DNA of 64,000 nt from Dryococelus australis. Its lineage: Eukaryota; Arthropoda; Insecta; Phasmatodea; Phasmatidae. Location of the stretch: positions 9,862,209-9,926,208 of the forward strand of contig CM057003.1 in assembly GCA_029891345.1 (NCBI GenBank), in the 5' to 3' direction. The position numbers and the translations under genes are program-made. This document shows positions 21,851 through 34,589 of this stretch, one piece after another (within the stretch, counting starts at the first letter, position 1; each line of letters starts with the position of its first letter). The notes beneath the pieces were generated by a model that was not told the DNA's origin, did no database searches, and was given only the letters and a program-made list of their open reading frames with translations.

Positions 21851-24800
21851 TGTTTCTTAAGCGATAAACACATAGATGGTTTAAATGTATGTCATTGGAT
21901 ATTTACACGTATATTTGTAATAATGAGCGAAGATTATATGTATTTAGGTAATATAGGGACAAATAAAACGACTTTAAATGTAACCGAGGTTATATTTTCC
22001 TCAAATTTTAAAACATTTAATTTACTGTTCCAAGACAGAGTAGATAAGTTCAGCGTCGAGAAATGATAGCTGTAGGGTAAAAAGTCAATACGATATAGTT
22101 GAGCGGGGCCTAAAGAAGCAATTATGGACCTTATCTTCTTCCTAGTATTACAAAAATGAATATGCGCTGCTGTTTGAATTTGAATAATATTTGATAACAC
22201 AAACGTGATGGTGGCTTATACCAGAGACCACAGTGAGCTAAAACACTGGGATTAAAAGAGAAAATTACAAGGTTTTTTCTTTTAGGGTCGTTGGGATTTC
22301 TCCACGTATTAAGACCAAATTGTTTAAAATTACCACAATGTAATTATTAATTAACTCATTTTATAAGGGAAAAATACAAATTTATAACTATTAACATGCA
22401 ATGTGGTGCTTACAGAAGGCACAGTTGTGTTAATGATCCATAGTAAATAGAAGCAACTCACTTGATGAAATGTGAAGTGACGATAATCACAATCGAGATA
22501 CACACGTATTTGTGGGAGGAAAGGTACAAACCCGACAACAAACAGGTCTCTGAATACTGCAATGTTTCACACTTACCCTAACTTACGTATCGAAGCAGCG
22601 CCGAGGCGAAGCTGCATTAGTTTGACTTGATATGAGTACGTTACGTTTGAATTTTATTACATACGACGGAATTAACTGGCCAAACATACAGCCATTCCAC
22701 AACTACAAGGTGTCAGATAGGTTTTATTAATACTTAGCACAAAACGTAATAATGCGAACGGTAAATTAATATTTTAAATTTAAACCATTCTGTTAGATAA
22801 ACCATTCTGTTAGAGAACCAAAGATATACAGTCGACGTGTTACTTATTTTAATATGTGAATTTATATTTTCGCAAATAATTCAATGTTACAAGGATTCCC
22901 GGACCACCCATCAGCGAGACATTCCCTCCAGTAATTTCGAGATCTGCACTAATTTGACGAGTTCTTCCCTACTTACCTCCGTCTGTCTCCACTTGCTGAA
23001 GAAGATACGACGAAACAATTCATAAAATTCATGCACTTATTTCGCAGCCTGGTGCGGACCGACTCTAAGCTACCGAAGTGGTTTTGCGGAGAAGGGGCGA
23101 AGGAGGAATACGCAACAGATGCCTGGAACGACCCCTCTGTAGAAGCCAACACTTCCAGGAATTGCCCTTTATTTCTCCAGCATTCTCTTTTTTTTTTTTT
23201 TTTTTTTTTTCCTTTTTCTCGTCTGGAAACACACCCCCCCCCCCCCCCCCGGCTCGCCAGTTCCCTAACACCAATCTCAAGAGAACATTGTTCTCTGGTC
23301 TCCCCCTTCCTGCACAATATATCCCTCTAGGAGTCCCATTGGGGCGAAATTAAATTATCTTCAGCGCTCTCCGTTACCTGTTTTTTTTTCTTCCGTTAGG
23401 CGTAATTTGTTTAGCGAGCTTGATTAAAAATAAACCTTAAAGGATAAGGTTCACTGTATTTTTGCGCACTTGCGATTTTCTAAAATACTTTACGGAACAG
23501 TCAGCGATCGAGTGTTAATTAAATATGTTTCTTAACGCGATCTTATTTTACTTATAGTAGGTAGGCTACGACAAATTTCCAGCAATGCGCGAAGAAATGT
23601 TCGCAAGCTTTATCAAAGCCATTCTCATGTTTGCTGTAGATTCTTCAGAAGGCAATTTTCCGAAAAAGTTCTTTGGAAATAAATATTTGAGCGGGAAGTG
23701 AACTATTTCTAGTAATTAATCTTGTAGTTCTGTTGGCGACTTCAGATGTTCACACCTAAATTTGGATCGAAAACAAGACGTTTGGATATTTTTACAGGCA
23801 CAGTAAGTTACACGCCACTTTGTTATCATTCATTCTTACTGAGCAGTGACCTACGATTGAGCACAGCACAGTTATAACTAAGCTCGTGACAGGAAAGTGA
23901 TTCCATGATCATACTTCCTTGAAATTCAGGATTCTCAAATAATTTTATTTCTAAATATTATACACTACTCACGATAAAACGAATTTATGAGTACTTTTTT
24001 TATGAATGGAGGTATTCAATTTGTGACAGTTTTGTAGTCAAAACAAACTGTATTCACTAAGATAACAGGCGATGCCGACCTACTATATCTCCAAACGAAT
24101 ATCCTCCCCTTGTATAAAATATTTTATGACACGCGTGAGTTAACAACACCCTTTAATTGGGAAAATGTAACACATAATACGGATAGTTCTCGGGAAAAAC
24201 AATTATTAAGTTGAAACGTCCCGTGCTTGCCAGCGGATCAACACGCCGTGCAGAGTTAAATTTCTCGCGAAAGTGATTAATATCACTCGCTAAATTGTTA
24301 CGAACATCATATTTCAGTTGAGGGAATCACAATTGTGCCAATAATTCATTTTTCTCCACAAATATTCACTAATTAAGTAATTAAAATAAACTCCTTTGAA
24401 AATTATAGCATTCAAGGACGCAAATATCTCTTTATAACCATGGGAGGTTTCTCCACATTTCTTCCACATTTAGCATCAGAAATTAACTATCTGAAAGCCT
24501 TTCGATATGGAATTCAGGCTAATCCTGCATTTATCCAGGAGACCTCGCTCTTTTTAGTGCACAAAAAAAATATCAAAGTTTGACACCAAATTTTTGGACA
24601 TGTCATTCTGTTAGTGGTAAACAATTATGTTTATAAAGTTTTTGGGAAGGGAGTCGCATGCCGTGAATCACTAAGGTGTACCCAGGGGGAGATTTTTCCA
24701 GCAGGGATTCTAGCAAACACTGTCGTGATGTGGAGGTTTTATCGTGGTTCTCTTCCTATCTCCCCGCTGTCATCAAGGCGCCACCGTTTCACTCTGATTT

Positions 24801-25360
24801 CACCCGGTGTTCGGGCTGGTTGGAATGATGAGTGTCCGAAGGGTGGGATAGAAGGCGTATAGCTACATCTGCCACTCCTATGTGCTGTCGAACCTGTGTA
24901 AAGATGTGAATGTTTGCATTTCAGTTTCCAAACTGCGGGGGGAATAAGCCTGTTGCGCGTTGTTCCGAAGAGACATCTCGAAGGTTAGTATTCACCTCCC
25001 TCTAAATGCAGGGAACGACGCGCCGGCGGAGAGGGAGAGGAGAAACTTGGTCCTGCGATGGGGCGGAAGCAATTTGTTAGCGGCGAAAGGGGAAATCCGA
25101 CGAAGGAGGAAAGCAAAGCCTAGGGAGCGATGTCAGTCGTCGCGCTACGTAAACCGGCGATGGAACTTTCTCAATACCGCGCCGAAGAAACAAGAGCCGG
25201 GACACAGAGTAGGCACTCACACAGATGCGAAACAGTCGATAATTCCTCGAACACCAACCGCAAACACTGGCCAGCAAAATGTTGGGACGCTGTTCGCAAA
25301 CGTGCGCCTGGTAAACTTCTCCCAGCCTGGTCGACAGGGAACCTTTTTAGCGTCACGCAG
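21851..25360. other. Spacer with T/C homopolymer tracts
   Basis: AT-rich to about 22,900. At 23,190-23,252 a run of about 22 T is followed shortly by about 17 C, and frames of 71-114 codons overlapping it are low-complexity artefacts. A further AT-rich stretch runs to 24,600, then GC rises toward 25,400, where 24960-25430 is open for 156 codons. That frame is Arg/Ala-rich with no domain, and I take it as a by-product of GC content. Confidence 0.4.
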
Positions 25361-25434
25361 TAGCCAATCAGACACAGGTCCGTCCTTAGAGCCTCACGCA
25401 GCCAATCAGAGAACGGGCGCGCCCACATAAAAAG
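25361..25434 (+). promoter_or_regulatory. Promoter-like cluster: two CCAAT boxes and a TATA-like word
   Basis: Two copies of CACGCAG(TA)GCCAATCAGA lie 38 bp apart (CCAAT at 25,364 and 25,402). GCGCGC follows, then ACATAAAAAGG at about 25,425, a usable TATA position. CCAAT about 25-60 bp upstream of a TATA-like word is a common core-promoter layout, and transcription to the right would start near 25,460. No recognised coding exon follows. It could belong to a host 5' exon or to an old LTR. Confidence 0.4.
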
Positions 25435-25439
25435 GAACC

Positions 25440-27599
25440 ACCTCGCAATTGTCGTGTCTATGTACTCGTCTACTCTATGCTCGAGAGTCGCGTCCCCCAA
25501 GGATTTGGTGCAAGCTTCGGAACGAAATAAGACGTCATGCAACATCACCAGACAATACAACGACGTCAACAGCGCACAGTGTTCTACCTTCCACTTTTAT
25601 TTTATTTTTTTCTCGTGGCCAGCCAAGTCTGGTCACGCATTTTACTTATCATCCATGCACCTGTGCCTTTTCTGGGTAATACCTGTCTACACCAAGTTGC
25701 CTGGGAGGTGAGTGTGGCGCGGTTTTCCTGCATTACACCCTGACTCCTCTAGCAGCTTGGGGGTCAATTTCTTGACATTCTATTCTACTAATTATTATTT
25801 TATGCCTATATTGCGGCACTTAAATACTACTGCTTAGATTATTTGTATTTCAATTCCAGCCATTTGTTTTGGAACTGCCAGCTGAGAAGGGGTCTGTGGA
25901 CTCCTTTCCGATCACTCTCCCCCCTGTTGTCCAGTCCTTTAGTCTGTAACCTTGTCATCCCATTACTCTCTCTCCTTATACATTGCCTAAGTCCTCAGCG
26001 TCCTGATTCGTTTCCTATTCACTTGTCTTGATCATTGCTATTCCGATTTGCCATGTCCTTTGTTCGTTGCTTTGATCTTCATTATATCCTTCCACCAACT
26101 ACTGAAGTTTAATTCCCCTACTCGCATTATTTTATTATAAGCCAATATATGGACGAGTTCTCACAACTCCAACCTTGCCACGCTGCCGTTTCCTTAGAAA
26201 CAAATTCCTGACTCGTGTGACGTAGCAGGTACGAGTTACCGCGTTATTGAGTCGCCGAACGGTCAGCTCGTTGAAGTGAAGAATTGAAAGACAAAGACTA
26301 ATGCAGATTCCCGGTAAAGAGTATTTACCTGGAGCTCTTTCCCGCACTTGAGGCCGAGAATCGCGTGAGCGTTAAGGGCTACTTTCACGCGTATCAGGTG
26401 CACCATCGCCGCTACGCGTAAGACTCTGAACTTGCGTGCAGTGTTCTCGCGGTGCTGCCTGTGCATATGGGAAGTTAAGTGGTAACCCTATACTGTTATC
26501 GATGCAAAGTCTGTAACGAGGATAAGCGCAAGGCATTTGGTACTAGCTTCGCAGGAATTTAACCAGAATATGGTAAGCTATAGCAGTCTGAATATGACAG
26601 TCATTACCCACGTTTAAGTGTTTCAGAGTGTGTTTGCAATAAGCGCGATCTGTCGAAAGCTCTATTTCGCCCTATTGTGAAATAGTTCGTTATGAAAGCG
26701 TCTATTACAACCACACTGCAACTCAAATCTTGCGTCAGATAGACGGGAACCTTAAGTCATCAGCAGACACAGAGGCCCCGTGACAATACTACAGCTGCCC
26801 TGTCCAGAACACCTCTGAAGGCATACCCTGAAGCTTCGCGCAACAACCGCCCCCTCCCCTTTTTTTCTCACTCACAATAGTCTTATAGTGTTCTAGAACA
26901 TCATCTGTTTCGCTTCCACGGGGTTTCTCAACCAGTCACCTGAGTTTGGCTTCTACGTCTTGCACGATGACAAACTGCGATGATTAGTGCTTGTTATTTC
27001 AGCACAGAAACATTTCCCGATGAACACGTTGTCTAACCGGCACCGGCCGTAGCGAATATTTTCTTGAACTATTTTAATGCGCGTTACCATTGAGCGGAAA
27101 ACAGATTCAGCGGCATGACTTGAAATGATCTGTGTCTGTTGTTTGGTAAGAACAGTTTCAATATTGTTTGATGTGATTTTAGTACAGCAAAAGTCTCTAT
27201 ATTACATGGACAGAAAATCTTCACGATTATTTGCATTGCTCATGAAACCACTAGAACTGTAATAAACCTCACGGCCTTCTGATATCGCGAAAGTTTGGAT
27301 GGCTGGCTGGCCGTCGTTGCAGACAGAACGGTTTTTTTATATTTTCCTTTACGTATTGGTCTCGATCTGGGCAGTAATCGCCTGTCCTGTTGACACTGAC
27401 ACATTTGACAGAGTGTGCTAAGTGTTGTCTTCAGATTGCCAAGTCTCGGCTTTGAACTCTAGGGATGCCATGGAAGCACGAGCCTTAAATAACCGCTTCA
27501 GCCTTTTGCCATAACATTGCTAGTGTTTGAAGGCCCCGCCTTTCAAGCCTGTAGCCGCTCAGATTAAACGGGGAGTGGAGGTGAAAGAGATTAGCATCG
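25440..27599. other. Spacer, no recognised gene
   Basis: Mixed composition. The first 300 bp downstream of the CCAAT cluster have several short overlapping frames and a pyrimidine-rich patch (25,590-25,620), none with a domain. The rest shows no TIRs or tRNA-like heads. Confidence 0.4.
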
Positions 27600-27818
27600 A
27601 TGTCTCGAGGGCCCACGAGGATGAAGTGAGGTGTACGGAGCAGCGCTGGAACGCAAGGACGGGGAAAACAGGAGACCCCCGAGAAAATCCCGCCGACCAG
27701 CGGCACTACCCGGCACTATCTCCACGTGCGAAAATCCGGGAGCGAACCCGCCGGGAATGGAACGCGGTTCTCACAGCTGGGAGGCGGGTAGTCTGACCAC
27801 TTAACCACCGCGGCCCCT
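27600..27818 (-). mobile_element. tRNA-derived SINE, family alpha (copy 2)
   Basis: On the minus strand: GGGGCCGCGGTGGTTAAGTGG, CCGCCTCCCAGC, a degraded B box (GTTCCATTCCC), CCCGGATTTTCGCACGTGG, the CCGCTGGTCGGCGGG word, and GCGCTGCTCCG. The 3' tail after the CTCGAGACAT region is lost or replaced, so this copy looks 3'-truncated relative to the one at 16.8 kb. Confidence 0.78.
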
Positions 27819-28125
27819 CCAAATGATGATTCAATGCTAAAATAATTCCCTCTCTGTGCTCCAATTTTTAATATAACCAATTTCTACCTTTAATATATAT
27901 ATTTTATTTGTTAATTATTAAAAATTACATTATACAAGAAAATGAGAATAAGTAAAGTTTATGAGTATTTCTTAACGTAGCAATATTCTCTGAAACAAAG
28001 TTGTTTTGAATATTATTTTGTTCGAAACAGTCACCTTTAAAATTGATGCCATGAGAAGAAATCCCCTTAACATTGATTCCTCTTGTAAACTTGGTAAGCA
28101 GAGCTCTTAAATAGCCAATACAGTA

Positions 28126-28547
28126 TACGTTGTTCACGGTAAAATTAGAACTTTTGAAAGCCCAGCTAAAGATCTACCTGTATGCACGTTGGGTTTTCTT
28201 CCGTCTTATGTAAAATTAACATTGCCATGGGCCTCAGCGCTTTACTCATACGTCGGGCAGGAAAAACTGTGGCATTATTAGGAAAGTAAATATGATGTAA
28301 ATGTGGTCATTTGTAGACTTAATGGATTTAAAAAAATCAGGAAACGAAAGAATTAATTTAAGTTATCAGAAATGATCATATATTACTTTTTATCTGACGT
28401 TAAGATATTGGACTATTTTACATCCATCATTACCAACTTTACTCGGCGCATGTCACTCAGTGCGTACGTTAAAATATATGCAGCCCTGGGCAGTGACTTT
28501 TTTCTAAGGCTGATTTCTAAAGTGCTCATTTTATAGTGAACAGCCTT
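28126..28547 (+). mobile_element. Family A MITE, full length (copy A6)
   Basis: TA, then TACGTTGTTCACGGTAAAATT at the left; TTTTATAGTGAACAGCCTTT, then TA at the right; 422 bp. Keeps CTTCCGTCTTATGTAAAATT and CAACTTTACTCGGCGCATG. Same orientation as A1 and A4. Confidence 0.87.
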
Positions 28548-28549
28548 TA

Positions 28550-30117
28550 AAAATACTGTACGCTGTCACTAGCTTGCCACGAATTCCTCGTCAAGGTTCA
28601 GACGCCTGTCGTTATGTTTACGTGCATCATTCGCTGGGCTGACTATATTTGTGTATATCTTCAGTTTTGTCACACGGATGAAGTGCATTCTAGGGCAAAC
28701 GAAACGAAATTCACGGCACTTGTAAAAATTAAACTTACGATTTCTAAGTACACGTTTGAATTGTTCTATTCTTGTCACAGCAAAATTTTATTTTGCTGAA
28801 TTACACGCCGTTAATATATATTGCCATGCTTATGTTCTCACAAGAGGTTATTAACATATAGCAATAGCTAAAACATTGTCATTTATAAATTACATTTATC
28901 TGAACTTTTCCTCAGATTCCCAGGTTCATAGGTGGGAATCGCCAGTAGTTATTCCACTTTATAAACAATTCAGCAGATCAAAAGTTTAGAAAATAGAACT
29001 GGTCATCACTAATCTCTATTGGCTGTCACTTATGTTCTAACGTCCAAACAAAATTTTCCACTATTACCATTTTTTACGATGTGTTAATTGACTTGTGACA
29101 AAGAGACGCTTAATAATTTCCACATGTCTTGTAATAAATCTCAGAAGCAGGATGTTAAATGGACCGGACGTATCAACGATCATAATACAGTCACTGATAC
29201 TAATAGCGAAACAACACATGCACAAAACAAAGAAAATCAATGCTATGTTCACAATAGTACTCTTCACAATGGCCGCGGAAGTGAGAACTCAATTATGGAA
29301 AATTAATTACTCAGCTGTAATATTTTATTTGTGATAATGAATCTGACAGGAAGAAAATAAGTTTTTGACACTCGGGGAAGAGATCTATGATAGCGGAGTA
29401 TTTACCAATTACTGTATAACAAGACCACTGGCCCCCATCCAACACATTTTTTAAATAATGAATTCATGCTTTAAACATTCCAAACGCGTTAGATATTTCT
29501 TTAACTAAGTAACGCATATCACTTATAATACATTTACACATGTGCTACTTTTTTTTATTAAAACCTAAGTAAGAAAACTTTAATGAGGAACATAAAGGCG
29601 ACAGTGATTTCCATTAGCATATGGTTGTCGCGATCATTTACAATTATATGCCTTATGTAAATATCATACGTAACACAAAGAAAGATCAGAAACAAATCTA
29701 ACGAAAAATCATGGACGCCGATTACAAGGCGTCCTTACAGATGTTTTAAAATTGAAAGAGACATAAATTATTAAACAATAATCAACACATCCAAAATAAT
29801 GCAATTTCTGTTGTCTTGCACAGGAAAGGAAGAAGCACCAATAACAATGTTTTTAACCATTTTGTTCTAAAGTTAAACATCGCAAATATTTCAAATTATC
29901 ACACAACTCCAACCAACGAAAAAAATCGGAAAATAGTCAAATTATATATATATTTTAAATGATCAGTTAATTATTTAAATTTTCAAGATCAAATAGAGCA
30001 TTGCCTCTATTCCTTTAGGTTGCGCACGTTAGTATAATTTTCTGTTGTCTTCCATTTTCCTTCACCTCATCAAGCAGCGTGGGCTCGTCACAGGAAAAAA
30101 AATATCACAATCGTTAC
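28550..30117. other. AT-rich spacer, no recognised gene
   Basis: Frames on both strands are short and show no domain. No repeat from elsewhere in the window was found. Confidence 0.45.
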
Positions 30118-30119
30118 TA

Positions 30120-30536
30120 AAGGCTGATCGCGATAAAGTGAGCACTTTTGAAATCAACCCCAGAAAAAAGTCACTGCTCCTACCTGCATACATTTTAACG
30201 GGCGCACTGGACGACATGCGCTTAGTCATGTTGGTAACGATGGAGGGGAAAGTAGTTTCATATTTTGACGTAGAATAAAAAGTGTTAGGTAATAATTTGC
30301 GATAACTTCAATTATTTCTGTCACTTTCTGTTTTTTAATGCATAAAAGTGTTAAAGTAAGCAAATTTGTGAAATATTTACATTTCTAAAAATTTCTGTTT
30401 CACCTCACCGATGCATGAATAAAGTTATGAGGTCCGTGGCAATGTTACTTTTATATAAGTCGGAAGAATACACAACGTGCATACAAGTGCATCATAAGCA
30501 GGGCTTTCAAAAGTGCCCAGTTTACCGTGAACGGCC
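30120..30536 (-). mobile_element. Family A MITE, full length (copy A7)
   Basis: TA, AAGGCTGATCGCGATAAAGTG at the left; CAGTTTACCGTGAACGGCC, then TATA at the right; about 417 bp, reverse orientation. The word AATATCACAATC stands near both ends (30,101-30,112 and 30,540-30,551), just outside the TA positions; see findings. Confidence 0.87.
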
Positions 30537-30539
30537 TAT

Positions 30540-31128
30540 AATATCACAATCATCCGGCCTGCATGCCAATTACTGTTTTCAGGCCTACAGGGAAGCAGGA
30601 GTTATTTTCGTCTGAGACCTTTCTTCTGTAACACCTACCACATTCCAAAATTTCTAAGACTCGGTATAACCCACGCTATGTCGTATTCTTTCATTTCATG
30701 CATATTTAAATTTTCGTGAAGTAAAATTAATAAAAAAAAATTAATAAAAATCAGCAGAAAACTAGTTATTTGCCTTACTTTACAGTGCGGATATTAAAAT
30801 ACGATTTTTCAACATAAAGTTCTGCCATAAATAGCTTTCTTACATCTAACAAATTACACATAATGAAAGGTTAAGTACAAAAATATTTAAAAACTTGTAA
30901 AATAAAATTTTTCCAGTCAGGGATTCTTAATAATAACTCTAAAACTGAAATCATGACAGAAACACTAAGAAGATTTGAATTCGAGTCTGAAGGAGAATTC
31001 CTAGTAAACAATTTGAAAAGCCTCAAGGTCATACGCATGCCTTAAGGACGCACTGCTACGGGGCCTCCCAGAGATTCGATACGAATTCATGGAGAGCTGT
31101 GATTCTCGCAAATTATAGCTGCTAAATA
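30540..31128. other. AT-rich spacer, no recognised gene
   Basis: About 0.6 kb between two family A copies. No domain, TIR or RNA gene seen. Confidence 0.45.
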
Positions 31129-31546
31129 ATGTTCACGGTAAAATGAGCACTTTTTAAAGCTCTGCTTAAGATCTTTCTGTATGCACGTTGTGAGTTCTTC
31201 CGCCTTATGTAAGATTAACATTGCCATAGGCCTCATCACAGTTTATTAATGTGTCGGTCATGTGAAACTGTGAAATTATAGAAAAGTAAATATTGTACAA
31301 ATTTGCTCATTTTTATACTTCAATGAATAAAAAAATACAGAAAGCGAAAGACATTATTTAAGTTATCACAAATGGTTACCTAACAATTTTTGTTTGACGG
31401 TAAGATATCGAACTACTTTCCTCCCATAGTTGCCAACTTTACTGGGCGCATGTCACTCAGTGCAACCGTTAAAATATATTCAGGCAGGGGAGAAAATTTT
31501 TTCTAAGGTCCATTTCAAAAGTGCTCACTTTATGGTGAACAACCTT
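31129..31546 (+). mobile_element. Family A MITE, full length (copy A8)
   Basis: Left end ATGTTCACGGTAAAATGAGC after TAAATA (the GGC of the terminus is mutated); right end CACTTTATGGTGAACAACC, then TTTA. 418 bp. It faces copy A9, 250 bp away, in opposite orientation, giving a large imperfect inverted repeat. Confidence 0.85.
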
Positions 31547-31796
31547 TACAGTATGATTTTTTTACATTTTATGTAAGCCAATCGATCAAATAATAGCTTC
31601 GACTGGGTAACTATCTCCTTTAATTTATGGAAACCTCACAGAAATGCACTAAAAACTCTATTTTTTTTTTAAATCCGTTGTTAATTTTTTTTTTCTCTTC
31701 GCATAAATTTAATTTGATGAAAGTAAAAATTGGCGGGTGTAGAGAATTAATTTTTACTTTTCCTCGGAAAAGTATGTTCCGAGACCCGCATATATA

Positions 31797-32217
31797 AAGA
31801 AGCTGTTCACGGTAAAGTGAGCACTTTTGACGTCAACCTTTGAAAAATGTCACTACCCATAAATGCATGTATTTTAATGGGTACACACTTGAGTGACATG
31901 CGCCCAGTAAAGCTGGCAACAACGGAGTGACAGTAGTTCCATGTCTTGCCGTTAGATTAAAATTTTAGATAAACATTTGTGATCACTAAATTGTTTTATT
32001 TTGCTTTTTAGTTTTTTAGTACATATCATTAGCAAATTTGTAAAATATTTTCTTTTCTAATAATTTCACAGTTTCACATAACCAATGCGTAGATAAAATG
32101 ATCATGATCTATGGCAATGTTAATTTTACATGTGGCGGAAGAATACACAATGCAGATCTTAAGCAGGACTTTCAAAGATGCACAGCGTTATGATGGGCAC
32201 TAGCGTTAACCAGCCTT
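31797..32217 (-). mobile_element. Family A MITE, full length, worn right end (copy A9)
   Basis: Left AGCTGTTCACGGTAAAGTG after TATAAAGA. The right end has drifted (GGGCACTAGCGTTAACCAGCC), then TTTA. About 421 bp. The middle is well conserved in reverse order (GGTACACACTTGAGTGACAT, CCAATGCG.AGATAAA, CATGTGGCGGAAG). Confidence 0.82.
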
Positions 32218-32219
32218 TA

Positions 32220-33665
32220 AACCAACATACTCGCTGAACTCACCAAAGGTAGACAACTCAGTATTCAGGGCAGTTTGCTAACTCCGGCGGTGAAAGATTG
32301 GCAATACGACGCCAGCCGCGAGGACACTTCAACACGGGCCTACGGGAATAAAGACTAGCTCTCAGCAGTTTCGTCACAGGTAGGTGGAAGGTATACCAGG
32401 ACAAGTTTATAACAAAGAATCATTAATAAAAGCATATCGCACTCAGGAAAAGCAGTCTGTCTGCAGCCAGCCACCGAGACTAGAAGATGCTGCGCTGGCC
32501 TAGTAGCGCCATCGTGCCACGACCGTCGTTTCCGTAATGACGACCAGCCGACGGCGACGACTCAACAGAAGTTGAGCGTGCAGATATGGTCATTAATACT
32601 GTATAAATATGTGGCACTAACCCAACGTAATATCCCTCCTCGCGTTACAGTAAATGCAATGGTTTAACCTTGTTGTAATCAGCTGTAACTATAATATTGC
32701 CATTTCATACGCTGTATCTTGTTCATTGTGATTAACTAACTTCCAATCTAAATTATCAAATGTATGGCTTTGCAAATATAAATGTACCAGGGGACGGGCC
32801 CGCGGAATCGGTGGGATAGGCCACCATCGGTGAGGCAGGTAATCGTACGAAACATTAGTTACTGTACAATGTTGCCTGGGAACTCCTGCATGTACTCGCT
32901 CGCACCTGCAGTTTGCAATGGGAATATTGTATTTATGGTACAGTGTTGTACGGGAATGCCAGCATGACTTAAGACTTAACACATAAGACTCAAGACTTGA
33001 GGGTAAACGACAAATAGGTATATGAACTTGTGTACAATAATTATAGTACATCAGACCCAACTTTTATGGTATACACGAACCTTAAGCTTGGGGCACAAAA
33101 CTTCCCCTCCCGCCCGAAAGGTGGGAGTGGGTTGGCAACCATAAGTCGCCCCCCCACCTATGGGGCACTATCGATCCCTCCATAGCACCCCCCCCCCCCC
33201 GGGTCGTAGTTTGGTCGCCAAGTGTTAGACGTGGCAAACTTTCGTTCTTGATTAATAGTATAGAGAACCAATCATAACAGCTTATACGTGCAAACACTGA
33301 TATTACGTGCAATATTTTACAAGGAAAGCGTCCCCCTAATACCAATCCTTCCTTGCTCTCTCCCCCCCCCCCCCCCCTCGCCTCTTCACGTATTACAGAG
33401 TGTCACTGGCACACTCCCGGGACGAATCGATAGTCGCCCGGGATACAGCACGCGCGCGCACGCACGCGCTTGCATAGGCGCCGCCCCGTAATAGGCTCCA
33501 ATCATACCTGTCACTGGCATGGCGCCCAGGGCTGCCAGATTGTACATTCGGTACGAAACCCGCATAATTTGACTGTCCTTTGAATCGTTTGGTATTGTGC
33601 GAAGCACTACATAATATTATACAAACCATTCATTTTGATAAATTTTCCTAAAGTAATGTAGAGGT
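32220..33665. other. Spacer with poly-C tracts
   Basis: A GC-richer part at about 32,270-32,570 contains CACAGGTAGGT (32,384-32,394), which would serve as a splice donor if transcribed. Poly-C tracts stand near 33,187-33,200 and 33,362-33,377. At 33,400-33,620 minus-strand frames of 73-78 codons overlap but show no domain. No gene was recognised. Confidence 0.35.
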
Positions 33666-33666
33666 A

Positions 33667-34074
33667 AACGCTGTTCACACTTTTCAAAGTCCTGCTTATG
33701 ATCTACTTGTATGCACGTTTTGTATTCTTACGCCTTATGTAAATTACATTGCCATGGGCCTCGTCAGTTTATTCATGCGTCAGTCAAATGAAACTGTGAA
33801 ATTATTAAGAAAGTAAATACTTTGCAAAGCTGCTCATTTATTACACTTCGATGCACTAAAAAAAAAAAGGCGACAGAAATAATTTTAAGTTATCACAAAT
33901 GGTTACCTAAAACTTTTTATGGGACGTTAAGAAATGGAACTACTTTCCATCCATCGTTGCCAACTCTACTGGACGAATGTCACTCAGTGCGCCCATTCAA
34001 ATATATGCATGCAAGGGCAGTGACTTTATTCTAAGGTTCATTTCTAAAGTGCTCACTTTATCGTGAACAGCCTT
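33667..34074 (+). mobile_element. Family A MITE, near full length (copy A10)
   Basis: Left end ACGCTGTTCAC after TA. The 12-13 bp that normally follow (GGTAAAATGAGC) are deleted, so CACTTTT comes directly. Right end TTTATCGTGAACAGCCTT, then TA. 408 bp. A copy with half of one terminal repeat removed would probably not be mobile. Confidence 0.85.
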
Positions 34075-34076
34075 TA

Positions 34077-34587
34077 CATGCAAAAATACGCAAGGGCCTC
34101 TGTGTTGAACCTTGCTACAGAATTTAATCTACGACTACATCCATGGTCGTTCACTTACTGAACACAAATGGTGATCATCCCTTCAAATTTTACCCGGGAT
34201 AGGCAAATATAGCTAAGGAAAGTATAAAGGTATTAACATGCTGCAGACAATTTAAAGTTTTGACGATAATTAATTTTTTGCGCTACTAAATTTACCCATA
34301 TTTTTTATCGCCATGCGTAATCTTCTGGTTGAATGTGGCCATTGAATTTGTTCAAAAACCATAAGTCGTGAAGAGTACAATATATAGCTTTCACCATAAG
34401 AAGAACGTTTGTCCGGTTGTACACCGAAAGATAATGCCATTTCATAAAATATGCATGGGGATAAAAATCAGGTTGCTTTCCCCTAGTCACTACACAAAAA
34501 AAAAAAAAAAAAAAAAAAAACTGAAATGAAACGCCCTTTTAAAAATCACGTCACCAGATTTTTTTACAATACACGGGCACTGGTTAG
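34077..34587. other. AT-rich spacer, no recognised gene
   Basis: Ends with a poly-A run of about 22 (34,496-34,520) about 70 bp before the Tc1-like element. Nothing else to annotate. Confidence 0.4.
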
Positions 34588-34589
34588 TA

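Noticed and set aside
22973-23353. Overlapping frames of 71-114 codons on both strands
   Set aside because: They are created by poly-T and poly-C tracts (Phe/Pro or Lys/Gly runs).
24960-25430. 156-codon open frame in a GC-rich island
   Set aside because: Stops are rare in GC-rich DNA. Other frames there are also open, and no domain or start context supports it.
32384-32394. CACAGGTAGGT as a real splice donor
   Set aside because: No coding frame or acceptor partner is visible. Such words occur by chance.
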